The position numbers and the translations under genes are program-made. From the NCBI RefSeq assembly GCF_050410795.1, contig NZ_CP191258.1:2914001-2978000 (forward strand): a DNA stretch of 64,000 bases, in the 5' to 3' direction. The DNA is from Fontivita pretiosa. GTDB taxonomy: Bacteria > Planctomycetota > Phycisphaerae > Tepidisphaerales > Tepidisphaeraceae. Each line of letters opens with the position of its first letter. Within the stretch, counting starts at the first letter, position 1. This document shows, in pieces, positions 62,987-64,000 of this stretch. Under the pieces are notes generated by a model, which searched no databases, had not been told where the DNA came from, and saw nothing but the letters and a program-made list of their open reading frames with translations.

Positions 62987-63927
62987 ACCCAGTGTCACAA
63001 GGTGGTCCTGAATCCATGGGCGAACCACGCTATCGCTGGAAACTGCTTCGCGCCGGACGTCTGCTGCTGGATGGCGGCGGAATGTTCGGCGTGGTGCCGA
63101 GAGTCGTCTGGTCCAGGCTCGTTACCCCGGACGAACGCAACCGCATCACGCTGGCCCACAACTGTCTGCTGTTGAGCAATGACCAACACACGGTGTTGAT
63201 CGAGGCCGGCAGCAGCCAGACGCTGGATCCCAAGATGCGGGAGATCTTCGGGCTGGAAGATTATCACATCCACGACGCGATCGACCAGGCCGGGGCGCGA
63301 TGCGAAGATGTCGATCATGTGATTCTCTCACACCTGCACTTCGACCACGCGGGCGGGCTAGTGCGGCGGGCGCGGCATGGCGACGGAAGCGAACTGACCT
63401 TCCCCAACGCGCGGGTCATCGTTCAACGCCGCGAATGGGAAGATGCCATCGCCGCTCGTTCCGTCATGACCCGCACGTACTACCGAAGTCATCTGGATCC
63501 GATACGCGAGCGGCTGCGGCTGGTCGAATCCACCCCTCCGTTCCTTCCCGGCCAGCCGCTTGACCGCGACCAGTTGCCGGCGATTCCCCTCCAGCAGCGG
63601 GTCACCCCCGTGCTGCCGGGCATCGAGGTCTTCCTCGCGCCCGGGCACACCTGGGGCCAGCAGGCAGTCAAGTTCACCGACCAGCACGGACGCACGGTCG
63701 TCTTCACACCCGATGTGATGCCCACGATTCACCACGTCGGAGCGGCGTACAGCCTGGCGTACGATGTCGAGCCGTACACCAGTATGCTCACGCGGCACTG
63801 GTTCCTGCTGGATGCGGCCAAGCACGACTGGCTGCTCGTGCTCGACCATGAGCCGGGCAACCCCTGCATGCGCGTCCGGCCGGATGGCAAGGGATGGTAC
63901 AAACTGGTTCCCGAAAGCATCGAATGA
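62983..63927 (+). CDS. MBL-fold metallo-hydrolase
   Basis: 314 residues from ATG 62983 (ATGA overlap with the E2 gene); ATG 63016 is possible. Metal ligands: HLHFDHAGG, with H117, H119, D121 and H122, then GHTWGQQ, a later aspartate in FTPDVMP and a histidine in VLDHEP. The pattern is that of lactonase- or glyoxalase II-like hydrolases with two metal ions. Substrate unknown. Coupling to the dehydrogenase complex may mean it removes a thioester or lactone by-product; this is inference. Confidence 0.85.
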   Translation: MNPVSQGGPESMGEPRYRWKLLRAGRLLLDGGGMFGVVPRVVWSRLVTPDERNRITLAHNCLLLSNDQHTVLIEAGSSQTLDPKMREIFGLEDYHIHDAIDQAGARCEDVDHVILSHLHFDHAGGLVRRARHGDGSELTFPNARVIVQRREWEDAIAARSVMTRTYYRSHLDPIRERLRLVESTPPFLPGQPLDRDQLPAIPLQQRVTPVLPGIEVFLAPGHTWGQQAVKFTDQHGRTVVFTPDVMPTIHHVGAAYSLAYDVEPYTSMLTRHWFLLDAAKHDWLLVLDHEPGNPCMRVRPDGKGWYKLVPESIE

Positions 63928-64000
63928 ACGCAAAGGCCCGCAAACCAGGCGACATGACCAGCAACGCCAGGACGAGCAGTGCGTCGTCGCCGCTCGATGC
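63924..64000 (+). CDS. Possible start of a further gene, cut by the window edge
   Basis: An ATG at 63924 overlaps the preceding stop (ATGA) and stays open to the last base, giving 25 codons rich in Ala, Ser, Lys and Thr (MNAKARKPGDMTSNAR...). Such coupling supports a real operon gene, but too little is visible to identify a family. Confidence 0.35.
   Translation, partial: MNAKARKPGDMTSNARTSSASSPLD

Overview
The window is GC-rich (mostly GC-ending codons), gene-dense bacterial chromosome, with no rRNA, tRNA, CRISPR array, transposase or phage gene that I can see. The best guess at the source is a planctomycete, probably class Phycisphaerae. This rests on two secreted proteins that combine a type I dockerin with a C-terminal PEP sorting anchor, a third PEP-CTERM protein, a Ser/Thr kinase with a long TPR tail, a divergent ClpS, and many short intergenic palindromes. 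It is an inference from gene content; there is no phylogenetic marker RNA.

Layout. 1-13.7 kb: tail of a membrane protein; frr and pyrH on the minus strand; a large secreted GH5-like glycosidase; aroK; a long type IV prepilin peptidase; a LapA-like protein; an OmpA-type lipoprotein; hisH; dockerin protein 1; a minus-strand SCO1/DUF420/CxxC set for cytochrome oxidase assembly; and a secreted nuclease/phosphatase. 13.9-19 kb: mutS, a TPR-like exported protein, a methyltransferase and a small exported protein. 19.2-28.9 kb: a Tad (Flp) pilus locus on the plus strand in the order flp1, flp2, tadV, tadE, cpaB, cpaC, cpaE/tadZ, cpaF/tadA, tadB, tadC, lipoprotein. 29-31.3 kb: HAD phosphatase, ankyrin-repeat membrane protein and PEP-CTERM protein (minus).

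31.6-38.9 kb holds surface-polysaccharide genes (NAD-dependent epimerase, WecA/MraY-type phosphoglycosyl transferase, UDP-glucose 6-dehydrogenase) interrupted by the kinase-TPR gene. 39-42.5 kb is a self-contained efflux operon, tetR-emrA-emrB, whose promoter spacer holds a perfect palindrome. 42.6-48.3 kb has dnaE and polX divergently placed, both with PHP nuclease domains. 48.4-53.6 kb holds a small conserved-looking protein, a polytopic membrane protein, a ThuA/Gfo-Idh-MocA fusion, a ClpS-like adaptor and a secreted WD40 propeller. 53.9-57 kb is dockerin protein 2. 57.3-64 kb is an acyl-CoA dehydrogenase followed by E1-alpha, E1-beta and E2 of a 2-oxoacid dehydrogenase, an MBL-fold hydrolase, and the start of another reading frame at the window edge.

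I did not find a clearly new multi-gene system. The most unusual signals are a family of paired short palindromes between genes (one pair reaches into a start codon), a 16-bp-arm inverted repeat that fills the whole ompA-hisH gap, a dockerin/PEP module shared by two otherwise unlike proteins 43 kb apart, a ClpS with its N-degron pocket residues replaced by acid residues, an acyl-CoA dehydrogenase whose tail is built from repeats, and several genes whose -10 box sits so close to the ATG that their mRNAs would be leaderless.
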